DNA from: Curtobacterium sp. ISL-83
GTDB lineage: Bacteria; Actinomycetota; Actinomycetes; Actinomycetales; Microbacteriaceae
NCBI RefSeq assembly: GCF_018613895.1
Contig: NZ_JAGGPH010000006.1
Span: forward strand, 62,001 to 126,000
Direction of reading: 5' to 3'
DNA: 64,000 bases
How positions within the stretch are numbered: the first letter of the stretch is position 1; each line of letters opens with the position of its first letter. Positions 1 to 8,170 of the stretch are shown here, in pieces. The position numbers and the translations under genes are program-made. Below the pieces are notes generated by a model. That model had not been told where the DNA came from. It saw nothing but the letters and a program-made list of their open reading frames with translations, and did not search any database.

Positions 1-1040
1 GCGATGCCGGCGAACAGGAACATGCCCATGGTGGACGGGAAGACCCAGGGCATGGCGATCCCGACAGCGAAGAGCAGGCTGGCGAGCACCACCGGCAGTT
101 TCCGTCGCTTGAGCAGGTCGGAGAGCGGGCCAGCGCCCAAAGACCCGATCACGGAGACGACGAGGGTGATGACGGCCATGGTCGCGATCGTCTTCGCTGA
201 TTCCGCGACGGTCTGGCCAACGTACTTCTGCACAATGTAGAGCTGGTACGCCATCACCATCTGGTAGCTGATGAGCATGAAGAAGCGCTGTCCGAACGCC
301 CAGTAGAAGTCCGGTGCGTTCCGAGGAGGACGGAACGAACGGATGGTCTCCCGGAGCGTCTGTTGCGCTCGTGGCAGGTGCTTCGTGGAGGGTTCGCGAG
401 GCCAGACGGTGAGGGCGATGAGACCGCTGATCACGACGAAACCGCCGCCGAGGACGAAGCCGACGAGCGTGTTCCCGAGGAAGGCTGCACCGATGAGGGA
501 GCCCATCGGGACGCCGATCGTCACGCCGCCGCCGTAGAACGCGGAGGCTGTACCGCGAACCTTCTGGGGGATGCGGTCGGACAGGACGGCAACGGCGGGA
601 GCGAGCAAGAGGCTGACGGCGACCTGGAAACCGCAGAAGGTCAGGATGATGGCGATCGGCGTGCTGAGGACGCCGATGAGCATGAGGCACCCGCCTGCCG
701 TGATCGTTCCGACGAGGATCCACGGCGTGCGTCGTCCAAAGCGACTCCGGGTTCGGTCGGAGAGATTTCCGACGACGAAGTTGGCGACGAGGGCGCAGAC
801 CGCTCCGAAGGCGTTGACGGCGCCGAGGACTCCCGCGGGGTTCGAGATGCCGAGATCCGTCAGGTGCTGCGGCAGAACGACTGCCGCGATCACCATGAAG
901 CCGGCGACCCAGAGGAATCCGAGGAGCGCGAAACCGATGAAGTACCGCACCACCCCAGCTCGCGTGGTCGGTACGGAACGGATCGAGGTCGTCGCCGCTC
1001 CCGGCGGAGTGATCTCGTCGAAGGCTGGGGGTTGCGTCAT
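1..1040 (-). CDS. MFS transporter, GPH/SLC45-like (C-terminus beyond window)
   Basis: The first 346 residues of a major facilitator superfamily permease are visible; the 3' end lies off the left edge. The ATG is at 1038-1040 and the protein opens with about 40 hydrophilic residues before the first membrane helix. The diagnostic loop between helices 2 and 3 reads SDRTRSRFGRRTPWIL, nearly the same as in the second permease at 2974-4239 (SDRTRTRWGRRRPWLL), so the two are paralogues of the glycoside/cation-symporter-like branch. It is transcribed divergently from the TetR gene at 1151. A sugar or glycoside substrate is inferred from the catabolic genes that follow; the sequence itself does not show the substrate. 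Confidence 0.85.
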   Translation of the reverse strand, partial: MTQPPAFDEITPPGAATTSIRSVPTTRAGVVRYFIGFALLGFLWVAGFMVIAAVVLPQHLTDLGISNPAGVLGAVNAFGAVCALVANFVVGNLSDRTRSRFGRRTPWILVGTITAGGCLMLIGVLSTPIAIILTFCGFQVAVSLLLAPAVAVLSDRIPQKVRGTASAFYGGGVTIGVPMGSLIGAAFLGNTLVGFVLGGGFVVISGLIALTVWPREPSTKHLPRAQQTLRETIRSFRPPRNAPDFYWAFGQRFFMLISYQMVMAYQLYIVQKYVGQTVAESAKTIATMAVITLVVSVIGSLGAGPLSDLLKRRKLPVVLASLLFAVGIAMPWVFPSTMGMFLFAGI

Positions 1041-1105
1041 GGGTCTGCACTCCTGATGGCGTCGTTGCCGGGCGGGCGCCCGAAGCTCTGCGATGATAAG
1101 CATGA

Positions 1106-1127
1106 TTTAACCGACCAGTCAATTAGA
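1106..1127. promoter_or_regulatory. Probable TetR operator in the divergent MFS/TetR promoter
   Basis: An imperfect 22-bp inverted repeat, TTTAACCGAC-CA-GTCAATTAGA, matches at seven of ten arm positions and sits in the 110-bp gap between the divergent MFS and TetR genes. A -10-like TACACT at 1139-1144 lies only six bases before the TetR ATG, which suggests a leaderless transcript. Size and placement fit autoregulation by the TetR protein. This is inferred from symmetry only. Confidence 0.5.
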
Positions 1128-1150
1128 ATCTGGCTCAGTACACTGGCGCC

Positions 1151-1819
1151 ATGGCGATCGTGAAGCATCGAGGAGTGGGGCGGCCCGTGGCGGGCGGCGA
1201 GGACAAGCGCCAGCGCATCCTGTCTGAGGCTTCGAAAGTGTTCGCCGTGGACGGCTACGAGGCGGCGTCGCTGACGACCATCGCCGAGCGGTCGCAGATC
1301 TCGAAGGCCGGGCTCCTGCACCATTTCGGTTCGAAGAGCGGGCTCTACACCGCGGTCCTCGAGCGGTGGGAAGAGGAGAACAGAGCGCAATGGGTGCCGA
1401 GTGACGAGCCCTGGGACTTCATCGACTCGTGGGTCGAGCTCGCCGTGCGCAACCAAGAGCGAGCCGGGACCATCGCGCTGTATACATCGTTGTTGCCGAG
1501 CGTGATCAACCCGGATCACCCTGCTCGCACCTGGATGCACGAACACCTTGATCGATCGGTTGCGCTCCTCGTCGACGGGTTCGACGAGGGCAAACGCCGA
1601 GGGTACATCCGCGCTGATGCCCCTTCTGTGGCGCTCGCGCGATCACTCGTCGCCCTTTCGGACGGCATCCAGGTGCTGTGGCTCAGTCAGCTCACGGCTG
1701 TTCAAGCGAACCCCGCCGAGGAGCAGCCACGAGCCAGCGGATCACCGTTCCAGTTGGCACCACAGGTGCAGCTATTCGTCGACATGATCAAGGAGTCCTG
1801 GAGCACGACCCGACCGTAA
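1151..1819 (+). CDS. TetR/AcrR family transcriptional regulator
   Basis: 222-residue one-component repressor. Residues about 20-65 form the TetR helix-turn-helix (RILSEASKVFAVDGYEAASL, then TTIAERSQISKAGLLHHFGS), followed by an all-helical ligand-binding domain with no recognisable ligand signature. The ATG at 1151 is chosen because an upstream TACACT box sits only six bases away and the N-terminus has the usual length. It probably controls itself and the divergent MFS permease through the inverted repeat at 1106-1127. The inducer is unknown; a sugar-derived compound is plausible from context. Confidence 0.9.
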   Translation: MAIVKHRGVGRPVAGGEDKRQRILSEASKVFAVDGYEAASLTTIAERSQISKAGLLHHFGSKSGLYTAVLERWEEENRAQWVPSDEPWDFIDSWVELAVRNQERAGTIALYTSLLPSVINPDHPARTWMHEHLDRSVALLVDGFDEGKRRGYIRADAPSVALARSLVALSDGIQVLWLSQLTAVQANPAEEQPRASGSPFQLAPQVQLFVDMIKESWSTTRP

Positions 1820-1901
1820 GCCGCTCGGCAAGGCGGATAGCGTCAGCGTGGTCGCGCCCGTGACATCGATGGAGAGCGCGTCGGGGTGGGAGACTGTCAG
1901 G

Positions 1902-2939
1902 ATGACGGAGCTTCGGGGGTCACGACCGTCGCGGGCGACCACACCGATCCCCACGATGCGAGATGTCGCGGATCACCTCGGAGTCTCCCGCCAACTCGTG
2001 TCGATGGTTCTCCGCGGTGTCGATGGACCGAGCGCTGAGTCTCGGGAGCGGATCCTCACCGCAGCGCGTGAACTCGGGTACCGGCCGAACGCAAGCGCCC
2101 GGTTGCTCAAGAGAGATCGTACGAAGCTCATCGGAGTCGTGTTCCAGATCCGGAATCCCTTCCAGGGTCGCTTCGTCGAGGAGCTTCTCGTTCGGGCCTC
2201 CGCGGCCGGGTACGGTCTTGCTCTGGAGCCCGTCACGGACGACCGCACGACGGACACCGTCGTCGCCGAACTCATGGAGCAGCGGGTCGAGGCGATCATT
2301 GCCTTCAACCCGGACCAGGGGTCCTCGGTATTACGTGAGGCAATCGACCGCATGCCGGTCGTGCTGCTCGGCGAGTGGGCAAGACTGAGCGCAGTGGACA
2401 ACGTGCACGTCGACGAAGAGCGAGGGCTCCTCCAGGCGGTGGAACACCTGGTCACACTCGGCCACACCCGCATCGCATACGTCGGCGGAATCGGCGCCGA
2501 CTTGGGGCCGCAGCGTGCCGAGGCGTACCGCGCGGCGATGAGCGCATTTGGTCGCAGGGAACGAGCCGTCATCATTCCGAGCGACTTCAGTGAAGAGAGC
2601 GGCGCGGACGCCGCTCGATCAGTCCTCACGATGAGCGACGACCGTCCCACGGCGTTGATCTGCTGTGGCGATCAGTGTGCAACCGGAGTGCTGGCGGTGT
2701 TCGCGCGATCGCGCGTGTCAGTGCCCCGTGATGTGTCCGTTATCGGCTTCGACGACAGTTACTTGGCCTCCCTCTCCTATCAGCAGCTGACGTCCGTGCA
2801 TCAGGATGTCGGAGCAACTGTCGAGGCAACGATGGGTTGTGTCCTGGCTCGGCTGTCCGGAGAGGACGCTCCGGTGCAACGGATCGCCACCTCGACGCGG
2901 CTCGTGGTCCGCACGACGACGGGCGCGCCGGTTCGATGA
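1902..2939 (+). CDS. LacI family transcriptional regulator
   Basis: 345-residue LacI/GalR regulator. The DNA-binding helix-turn-helix is near the N-terminus (TMRDVADHLGVSRQLVSMVL) and is followed by the hinge helix (GYRPNASARLLK) and a periplasmic-binding-protein-like effector domain (IGVVFQIRNPF onward; VIGFDDSYLASL near the end). The ATG at 1902 gives a standard-length N-terminus; in-frame starts at 1848 and 1869 would add non-conserved residues. It is convergent with the MFS permease at 2974-4239 and is the best candidate regulator of that permease and of the Gfo/Idh operon, whose shared promoter region carries palindromic repeats. The ligand is presumably the transported sugar or its oxidised product. 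Confidence 0.9.
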   Translation: MTELRGSRPSRATTPIPTMRDVADHLGVSRQLVSMVLRGVDGPSAESRERILTAARELGYRPNASARLLKRDRTKLIGVVFQIRNPFQGRFVEELLVRASAAGYGLALEPVTDDRTTDTVVAELMEQRVEAIIAFNPDQGSSVLREAIDRMPVVLLGEWARLSAVDNVHVDEERGLLQAVEHLVTLGHTRIAYVGGIGADLGPQRAEAYRAAMSAFGRRERAVIIPSDFSEESGADAARSVLTMSDDRPTALICCGDQCATGVLAVFARSRVSVPRDVSVIGFDDSYLASLSYQQLTSVHQDVGATVEATMGCVLARLSGEDAPVQRIATSTRLVVRTTTGAPVR

Positions 2940-2956
2940 CCGGCGCGCCCGTCGTC
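2915..2956. terminator. Bidirectional terminator hairpin between lacI and MFS genes
   Basis: A perfect 18-bp stem (left arm 2915-2932, right arm 2939-2956) closes a six-base loop TCGATG. The lacI stop codon lies in the loop. The downstream convergent gene ends at 2974, so the hairpin can serve both transcripts. There is no clear U-tract, as is common in high-GC actinobacteria. Confidence 0.7.
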
Positions 2957-2973
2957 ACAGGGGGATGGTGGTG

Positions 2974-4239
2974 TCAGCGCACCTTCTTGATGGGGAGGAC
3001 CACCACGGCCCCGATGAGCGCGATGATGCCGGCCGCCCAGAGCAGCGCAGGGTAGTTCTGCGTCCCGCCGCCGATACTGAGGAAGAACAGGCCGATCGCG
3101 GCACCGAAGGACTGCGGGAGGGAGTTGGCGATGTTGATCACGCCGAGGTCCTTGCCGGGCTTCTCCGGATCGGGCAGGACATCGACGATCAGAGCGTTGT
3201 CGACGGCGACGTAGATCCCGAACGCGAAGCCCATGATGCCCTCCGCGACGTAGAAGTGGCCGACGTCGTTCGCGAAGGCCAGAACGACGAGCCCGACGCC
3301 GAACAGCAGCGTCGACCCCGCCACGAAGACCTTCCGGCGGTTGAGCTTGTCGGAGAGCCAGCCGGAGAAGGCAATGGCGACGAACAGGGCGATCGTGTAG
3401 ATCAGGACACCGGTTGCGACGGCCGGGACGGCAGCGGACGTCGGCAGCTTGAGGTGGTCCTCCATGTACAGGAGGCGGAACGTCGTGAACAGGAACGATG
3501 CGAGCGTGATGAGGAACCGTGACCACCAAGCGAACCCGAAGTCGGGGTTCCGGATCGGGTTCGTCCAGAACGTGCTCACGAGCGTCGTGAACCGGAACGG
3601 CTTCGGCCTGTTCTCGGGCAGGCGGTCCGGGGTGACGATGACGTAGACGACGACGCACAGCACGCCGAAGAGGCCGGGCAGGATGAACACCAGCGGAAGG
3701 CTCCACGCGAACCACGCGGCGACGTAGGTGCCGGCGAGGATCGACACGTTCTGCGCCAGGCCGAGGACGCTCGATGCTTTGCCGCGCTGGTGCTCGGGAA
3801 CGTTGTCGGCGAAGTTCGCGACGAGGGCTGCGAACGCGGCGTTGGAGCCGAGCTGACAGACAAGCCATGCGATTGCCAGCGTGGTCACATCCGGCGCGAC
3901 GGACACCCATGCGAGACCGAGAGCCAGCACGATGCTGCCGCCGAGCAGCCACGGCCGGCGCCGGCCCCAGCGGGTCCGCGTTCGGTCACTGAGCATGCCC
4001 CAGAGGGGGTTTCCGATCACAGCGCCGATGGTGCCGATCGGGAGGACGACGGCAAGGACGGCCGCCGGGTTGTCGGGGTTCAGCACTTGCGCTTTGAGCT
4101 GCATGCTGACCATCACCGGTGACAGGATCGCGATGAAAATGCCGAACTGGGCAAGGCCGATGGCGGCGATGTACCAGTTGCTGACACGTGCGGTCGCGAC
4201 CGCCGTGGTGAACGGGTGAGCGGGGATTCTCGTCGTCAT
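2974..4239 (-). CDS. MFS transporter, GPH/SLC45-like sugar permease
   Basis: 421-residue permease with twelve predicted membrane helices and the loop SDRTRTRWGRRRPWLLGG after helix 2, which is shared with the partial permease at the left edge. The ATG at 4239 is preceded by a strong AAGGAGG site seven bases upstream. The gene is divergent from the Gfo/Idh operon and shares its 120-bp regulatory region (4240-4362), so it probably imports the substrate those dehydrogenases handle. Function as a sugar or glycoside symporter is a family-level inference; the specific substrate cannot be read from the sequence. Confidence 0.87.
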   Translation of the reverse strand: MTTRIPAHPFTTAVATARVSNWYIAAIGLAQFGIFIAILSPVMVSMQLKAQVLNPDNPAAVLAVVLPIGTIGAVIGNPLWGMLSDRTRTRWGRRRPWLLGGSIVLALGLAWVSVAPDVTTLAIAWLVCQLGSNAAFAALVANFADNVPEHQRGKASSVLGLAQNVSILAGTYVAAWFAWSLPLVFILPGLFGVLCVVVYVIVTPDRLPENRPKPFRFTTLVSTFWTNPIRNPDFGFAWWSRFLITLASFLFTTFRLLYMEDHLKLPTSAAVPAVATGVLIYTIALFVAIAFSGWLSDKLNRRKVFVAGSTLLFGVGLVVLAFANDVGHFYVAEGIMGFAFGIYVAVDNALIVDVLPDPEKPGKDLGVINIANSLPQSFGAAIGLFFLSIGGGTQNYPALLWAAGIIALIGAVVVLPIKKVR

Positions 4240-4260
4240 CGACGCCTCCTTGAGTCGGGT

Positions 4261-4316
4261 TGGGGTTTGGCTCGTGCTAACCTCGCAGATGCGAGAGGTT
4301 ATCTCGTGCTAAACCC
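4261..4316. promoter_or_regulatory. Clustered palindromes, probable LacI-family operators
   Basis: The gap between the divergent permease and dehydrogenase genes contains CTCGTGCTAA twice (4271-4280 and 4303-4312, 32 bp apart). Each copy is flanked by GGTT and AACC so that it forms a GGTT..AACC dyad. Between them is a palindrome, CTCGCAGATGCGAG (4282-4295), itself inside AACCTC...GAGGTT. Three stacked dyads suggest cooperative binding by the nearby LacI protein, possibly with a second regulator. Confidence 0.55.
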
Positions 4317-4362
4317 TTCCGCTAGCCCTAACGGACATTCGACCGAACCACCAGGAGTGACG

Positions 4363-5406
4363 ATGCTTCCGAACCGCCTGCCCGACCCGCAGCTCTACCG
4401 CGCTGGCGACGGTGAGCCCGCACTGCGGTGGGGAATCGTCGGCCCCGGGTGGATCGGCGGTGAGTTCGTGGGGGCGGTGCATCGGCACACCGCGCAGCGC
4501 TTCGTCGCCGTCGCGTCCCGTTCGGCCGAACGCGGTAGCACCTTCGCCGCGGCCCACGGCATAGAGACCGTCGTTGGATCGGCGGAAGAACTCGCCTCAC
4601 GCCCCGACGTCGACGCCGTGTACATCGCGACCCCGCAGAACGACCACTTGGCAAGTGGCCTGGCGGCGATCAGCGCAGGCAAGCATGTGCTCATCGAGAA
4701 ACCGATCGCCTTGAATGCCGCCGAGGCGCAACGACTGGCTGACGCTGGCCGCTCGGCGGGCGTGCTGGTGATGGAAGCGATGTGGTCCCGGTACCTGCCG
4801 CAGGCAAGTGTCCTTCGGCAGCTGCTCGCCGACGGGGTCCTCGGAGACATCACGGCCGTACACGCCGACCACGGACAGCGTGTCGCGGCTGGGCCGGAGC
4901 ACCGTCTCTTCCGTCCGGAACTCGGCGGCGGGGCGCTGCTCGACCTCGGCATCTACCCAGTGCAGTTCGCATCGTCCGTCCTCGGCGAACCGGTCTCGGT
5001 GACGGCGGTCGGTTCGCTCACCGAGACCGGAGTGGACGCGCAATCCACCCTCGTGCTGGAGTACGCCGGCGCAGCACAGGCGACGCTGACGACGAGCATC
5101 TTGGGCCGCACGCCCACGACGGCATCGATTGCCGGGAGCGCCGGCACCATCACCTTCGACTCTGCGTTCTACCGGCCGACGTCGTTCACGTTGGCGGGCG
5201 CTGACTACGGGAGCGAGACCCTGTCCTGGTCAGACGACTACGGCCTCGAGTGGTTCGACGGGTTGTCGTGGGAGGCGAATGCCTTCGCCCGCTTCGTCGG
5301 CGAAGCCCGAACCGAATCCCCGGTACATCCCCTGCGGGAGACGGTCTCGATCCTCGCCACCATCGACCAGGCACGGGCGCAGCTGCCCGCGTCTGCCAAA
5401 GTCTGA
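4363..5406 (+). CDS. Gfo/Idh/MocA family oxidoreductase
   Basis: 347-residue NAD(P)-dependent dehydrogenase. An N-terminal Rossmann fold starts at residue about 22 (WGIVGPGWIGGEF) and contains the family EKP motif (VLIEKPIALNAAEA). The C-terminal domain includes EAMWSRYLP, typical of the branch with dihydrodiol and aldose/xylose dehydrogenases. The ATG at 4363 has AGGAG eight bases upstream; an earlier in-frame start at 4216 would run through the operator region and is rejected. It is the first gene of a four-gene operon. Family members oxidise or reduce a ring hydroxyl of sugars, inositols or glycosides; the exact substrate is unknown. Confidence 0.85.
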   Translation: MLPNRLPDPQLYRAGDGEPALRWGIVGPGWIGGEFVGAVHRHTAQRFVAVASRSAERGSTFAAAHGIETVVGSAEELASRPDVDAVYIATPQNDHLASGLAAISAGKHVLIEKPIALNAAEAQRLADAGRSAGVLVMEAMWSRYLPQASVLRQLLADGVLGDITAVHADHGQRVAAGPEHRLFRPELGGGALLDLGIYPVQFASSVLGEPVSVTAVGSLTETGVDAQSTLVLEYAGAAQATLTTSILGRTPTTASIAGSAGTITFDSAFYRPTSFTLAGADYGSETLSWSDDYGLEWFDGLSWEANAFARFVGEARTESPVHPLRETVSILATIDQARAQLPASAKV

Positions 5407-5417
5407 AGGAGGTTCCG

Positions 5418-5891
5418 TTGTCTGATCGCATCACCGCACTCGAACTTCAAGAACAAGAACTCGTCCTCCGCCGCTTCGACCTCGAAGACGCCTGGCGTCT
5501 TGGTGCGCGGATCGTGGACATCGCCTTCCGTGAAGGCTTCGGCGTCGGTATCGACATCCGACGGGCGAATCAGGTGCTCTTCCGCGCGATGCTCCCCGGA
5601 ACTGCTCCCGACCAAGAGGAGTGGATCGAGAAGAAAGCCGCGTTGGTGCTCCGGATGGAGTCCAGCGGGGCACTCGTCGAAGCACGACACCGGGCCGCGG
5701 GGATCGACGCGGCATCGTTCGGCTGGCTGCCCTCCGACTCGTACGCGATCACCGGGGGCTCGTTCCCGATCCGTGTGCGCGGCGTCGGTGTCGTCGCGGC
5801 CGTCACTGCGTCCGGGCTGAGCTCCGAGGACGACCACGACCTTATCGTCCGTGGAATCCGCGCACACCTCCTCGAGGAGACGAACGCATGA
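5418..5891 (+). CDS. UPF0303 / HbpS-like (DUF336-type) protein
   Basis: 157-residue cytosolic protein of the heme-degrading-domain/UPF0303 fold family. Recognisable segments are AWRLGARIVDIAFREG, a VGIDIRRANQVLFR stretch and an SFPIRVRGVGVVAAVTASGL strand-turn region. The start is a TTG at 5418, preceded by AAGGAGG with a five-base spacer, which decides the start; an upstream ATG would lie inside the preceding gene. The family has no settled enzymatic function, but members often sit beside Gfo/Idh dehydrogenases in sugar and polyol operons, as here. It overlaps the next gene by 4 bp (ATGA). Confidence 0.8.
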   Translation: MSDRITALELQEQELVLRRFDLEDAWRLGARIVDIAFREGFGVGIDIRRANQVLFRAMLPGTAPDQEEWIEKKAALVLRMESSGALVEARHRAAGIDAASFGWLPSDSYAITGGSFPIRVRGVGVVAAVTASGLSSEDDHDLIVRGIRAHLLEETNA

Positions 5892-6850
5892 CCGAGACCA
5901 ACAAGCCGGCCGCGCCCAGCACCGGAATCAGCAGAGTCGGCGTGCCTGATGGTAGCGAGATACCAGCGCGCGTCCCCCTGCCCGGTCAGTCAACCCGTGT
6001 CCGCATCTGGGATCGCGCCACCGGCACGATCCGGACGGTGTTCGAGACCACTGAATGCATCTTCGAGGCACCGAACTGGACCCCGGACGGACGCCTGGTC
6101 CTGAACGGTGACGGCCTGCTCTGGACCCTCCCCGTCGACGGCGGCGACCCGATCGTCGTCCCGACATCGGGCCTCCCTGCGGTCAACAACGACCACGTCT
6201 TGTCCCCGGACGGAGCGACCGTCTACGCGTCAGCGAACGACTTCCACATCTGGTCGGTGGCACTCGCCGCCGGCGAGCCGCACCGGATCACGCCAGAGGA
6301 CGGGTCGTTGCACTTCCTGCACGGCGTCAGTCCTGACGGCGCACGCTTGGCGTACGTGCGCCTCGAACCCGAGGGTGACAACTGGTGGGCCTCGGCCACG
6401 GTGCACACCATCGGCGTCGACGGCAGCGACGACACCGCAGTGACCACGCATCCCGGGCCAGCAGACGGTCCGGAGTGGACACCGGACGGCGAATGGATCC
6501 TCTTCAACACCGAGCAGTTCGAGGACGCTCCCGGCCATGCGCAGCTCGCGAGGATCCGCCCGGACGGCAGCGACCTCGAACAGCTCACCTTCGACGAGCG
6601 GGTGAACTGGTTCCCGCACGTGTCTCCAGACGGCGAAGTCGTCGCCTACCTGTCCTTCCCGCCGGGAACCGAAGGGCACCCGGCCGACAAAGCGGTCGAA
6701 CTCCGTCTGATCACGGTCGGCACGTGGACGGAACCGACCACCATCGCCGCGTTTAACGGCGGCCAGGGCACCATCAACGTTCCGAGCTGGTCACCCGACG
6801 GATCGGCGTTCGCCTTCGTCGAGTACCCGATCGGACGCAACGATGACTGA
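5888..6850 (+). CDS. TolB-like (PD40) beta-propeller protein, cytosolic
   Basis: 320-residue protein made of repeated WxPDG/SPDG blades (NWTPDGRL, LSPDGATV, VSPDGARL, EWTPDGEW, RPDGSDLEQL, VSPDGEVV, SWSPDGSA), which indicates a six- or seven-bladed PD40 propeller. No signal peptide or membrane segment is visible, so it is not the periplasmic TolB of the Tol-Pal system. The fold resembles oligogalacturonate lyase (PL22) and TolB-like partner proteins found near Gfo/Idh enzymes. Conserved His residues (FLHGVSPDG, WFPHVSPDG) could form a metal site as in PL22; this is inference. It overlaps the flanking operon genes by 4 and 8 bp, implying translational coupling. Confidence 0.75.
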   Translation: MTETNKPAAPSTGISRVGVPDGSEIPARVPLPGQSTRVRIWDRATGTIRTVFETTECIFEAPNWTPDGRLVLNGDGLLWTLPVDGGDPIVVPTSGLPAVNNDHVLSPDGATVYASANDFHIWSVALAAGEPHRITPEDGSLHFLHGVSPDGARLAYVRLEPEGDNWWASATVHTIGVDGSDDTAVTTHPGPADGPEWTPDGEWILFNTEQFEDAPGHAQLARIRPDGSDLEQLTFDERVNWFPHVSPDGEVVAYLSFPPGTEGHPADKAVELRLITVGTWTEPTTIAAFNGGQGTINVPSWSPDGSAFAFVEYPIGRNDD

Positions 6851-7979
6851 ACGACTGCGCGTCGCGATCGTCGGCACCGGGATGATCGCCGCCGTGCACG
6901 TCCGGGCGGCGAGGGCCGCCGGAGCTGACGTCGTCGGGATCCTCGGCCGCAACCAGGAGCGTTCCGAGCAAGCTGCCGCAGCGCTCGATGTCCCCCGCGG
7001 CTACGCAAACCTCAAAGACCTGATCGCAGACCGGCCAGGCGTCGTGCACATCTGCAGTCCGAACGACCAGCACCACGCGCAGTCCCTCGCGGTCATCAAC
7101 GCCGGCGTGCATGTGATCTGTGAGAAGCCACTCGCGATCGGTGCAGCACAAGCCGACGAACTCGTGGACGCCGCGTCTGCAGCAGGCGTCGTCGCAACAG
7201 TGCCGTTCGTCTACCGGTTCCACCCGATGGTGCGGGAGATCCGCGCGCGGATTACAGAGGGCGACCTCGGCCGCGTGCTGGCGGTCCACGGGTCGTACCT
7301 GCAGGACTGGATGCTTGACGAGCACGCCTCGAATTGGCGGATCGACGCCGCAGCGGGCGGCCCATCGCGCGCTTTCGCCGACATCGGCTCGCACTGGTGC
7401 GACATCGTCGAGTTCGTCACAGGTGAACGGCTGGCCTCCGTGGCCGCGTCCACAGACATCGTGCACGAGTGGCGTCCGACCGCCAGCGGCCCAGCCTTCG
7501 CTGCTCGACGGCCGGGAGGCGAGGCTTCAGACCCACAGGTCCGCGTCACCACGGAAGACACCGCGGCCGCGACATTCCGGACCACGTCGGGCAGACTCGT
7601 CAACGTGATCGTGTCCCAGGTCGCAGCAGGCCGGAAGAGCCGGCTGTGGTTCGAAGTGGACGGCTCACGGAAGTCCGCCGTCTTCGACCAAGAGAACCCG
7701 GAGTCGGCATGGTTCGGCACCGCGACCGGCGCAGAGATAGCCATCCGGAACCCCGCGCACGGTTCCGCTGACCAACGGCGGCTCGCCCTCGTTGCCGCCG
7801 GCCATCCACAGGGGTACCTCGACGCGTTCGCGGCGTTCGTCGCCGACACGTACACAGCCGTCCGAACAGGTGTCGCACCCGACGGACTGCCAACGTTCGC
7901 CGACGGAGCACGAGCTGCGCGGATCATCGACGCCGTCGTCACGAGCGCTCGAGACGGCATACAGACACCAGTGATCTGA
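6843..7979 (+). CDS. Gfo/Idh/MocA family oxidoreductase (second in operon)
   Basis: 378-residue NAD(P)-dependent oxidoreductase. The Rossmann start is VAIVGTGMIAAVHVRA, the EKP motif is VICEKPLAIGAAQA, and the catalytic-domain stretch FADIGSHWCDIVEFV is typical of the larger sugar/inositol dehydrogenase branch, including the helix GSYLQDWMLDE. It is clearly different from the first dehydrogenase of the operon. Two distinct dehydrogenases with a propeller between them suggest successive oxidation, cleavage or elimination, and reduction of a glycoside. That scheme is inferred from the gene set, not shown by the sequence. It is the last gene of the operon; what follows is a pseudogene remnant. 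Confidence 0.87.
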   Translation: MTERLRVAIVGTGMIAAVHVRAARAAGADVVGILGRNQERSEQAAAALDVPRGYANLKDLIADRPGVVHICSPNDQHHAQSLAVINAGVHVICEKPLAIGAAQADELVDAASAAGVVATVPFVYRFHPMVREIRARITEGDLGRVLAVHGSYLQDWMLDEHASNWRIDAAAGGPSRAFADIGSHWCDIVEFVTGERLASVAASTDIVHEWRPTASGPAFAARRPGGEASDPQVRVTTEDTAAATFRTTSGRLVNVIVSQVAAGRKSRLWFEVDGSRKSAVFDQENPESAWFGTATGAEIAIRNPAHGSADQRRLALVAAGHPQGYLDAFAAFVADTYTAVRTGVAPDGLPTFADGARAARIIDAVVTSARDGIQTPVI

Positions 7980-8034
7980 GTGTCCCGACTCAGATGAATT
8001 GAACCACCGGCGCAGCGGCGTAGCTGTGTGATCT

Positions 8035-8170
8035 GTTCGAAGATAAGCATCGCGAGTGCGGTGACGAATCCGCTCGTCATGGATTGGGGGACGAACCGCA
8101 TCAGCTTCGTGGTGCCGACGGCACCGAGGATCAGCTGGAAGACACCGCCGAGGATGGCGGTACCGATCAG
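8035..8170 (-). pseudogene. SulP-family transporter remnant
   Basis: About 45 codons on the minus strand read as a fragment of a SulP sulfate/anion permease: TAILGGVFQLILGAVG, then KLMRFVPQSMTSGFV and ALAMLIF, matching the conserved transmembrane-helix 5/6 region of the family. Nothing on either side continues the homology, so this is a truncated relic. It marks the point where the catabolic operon ends and a disrupted intergenic region begins. Confidence 0.65.

Noticed and set aside
5888-6850. TolB of the Tol-Pal system
   Set aside because: No signal peptide, no Tol/Pal neighbours, and the organism type lacks an outer membrane.
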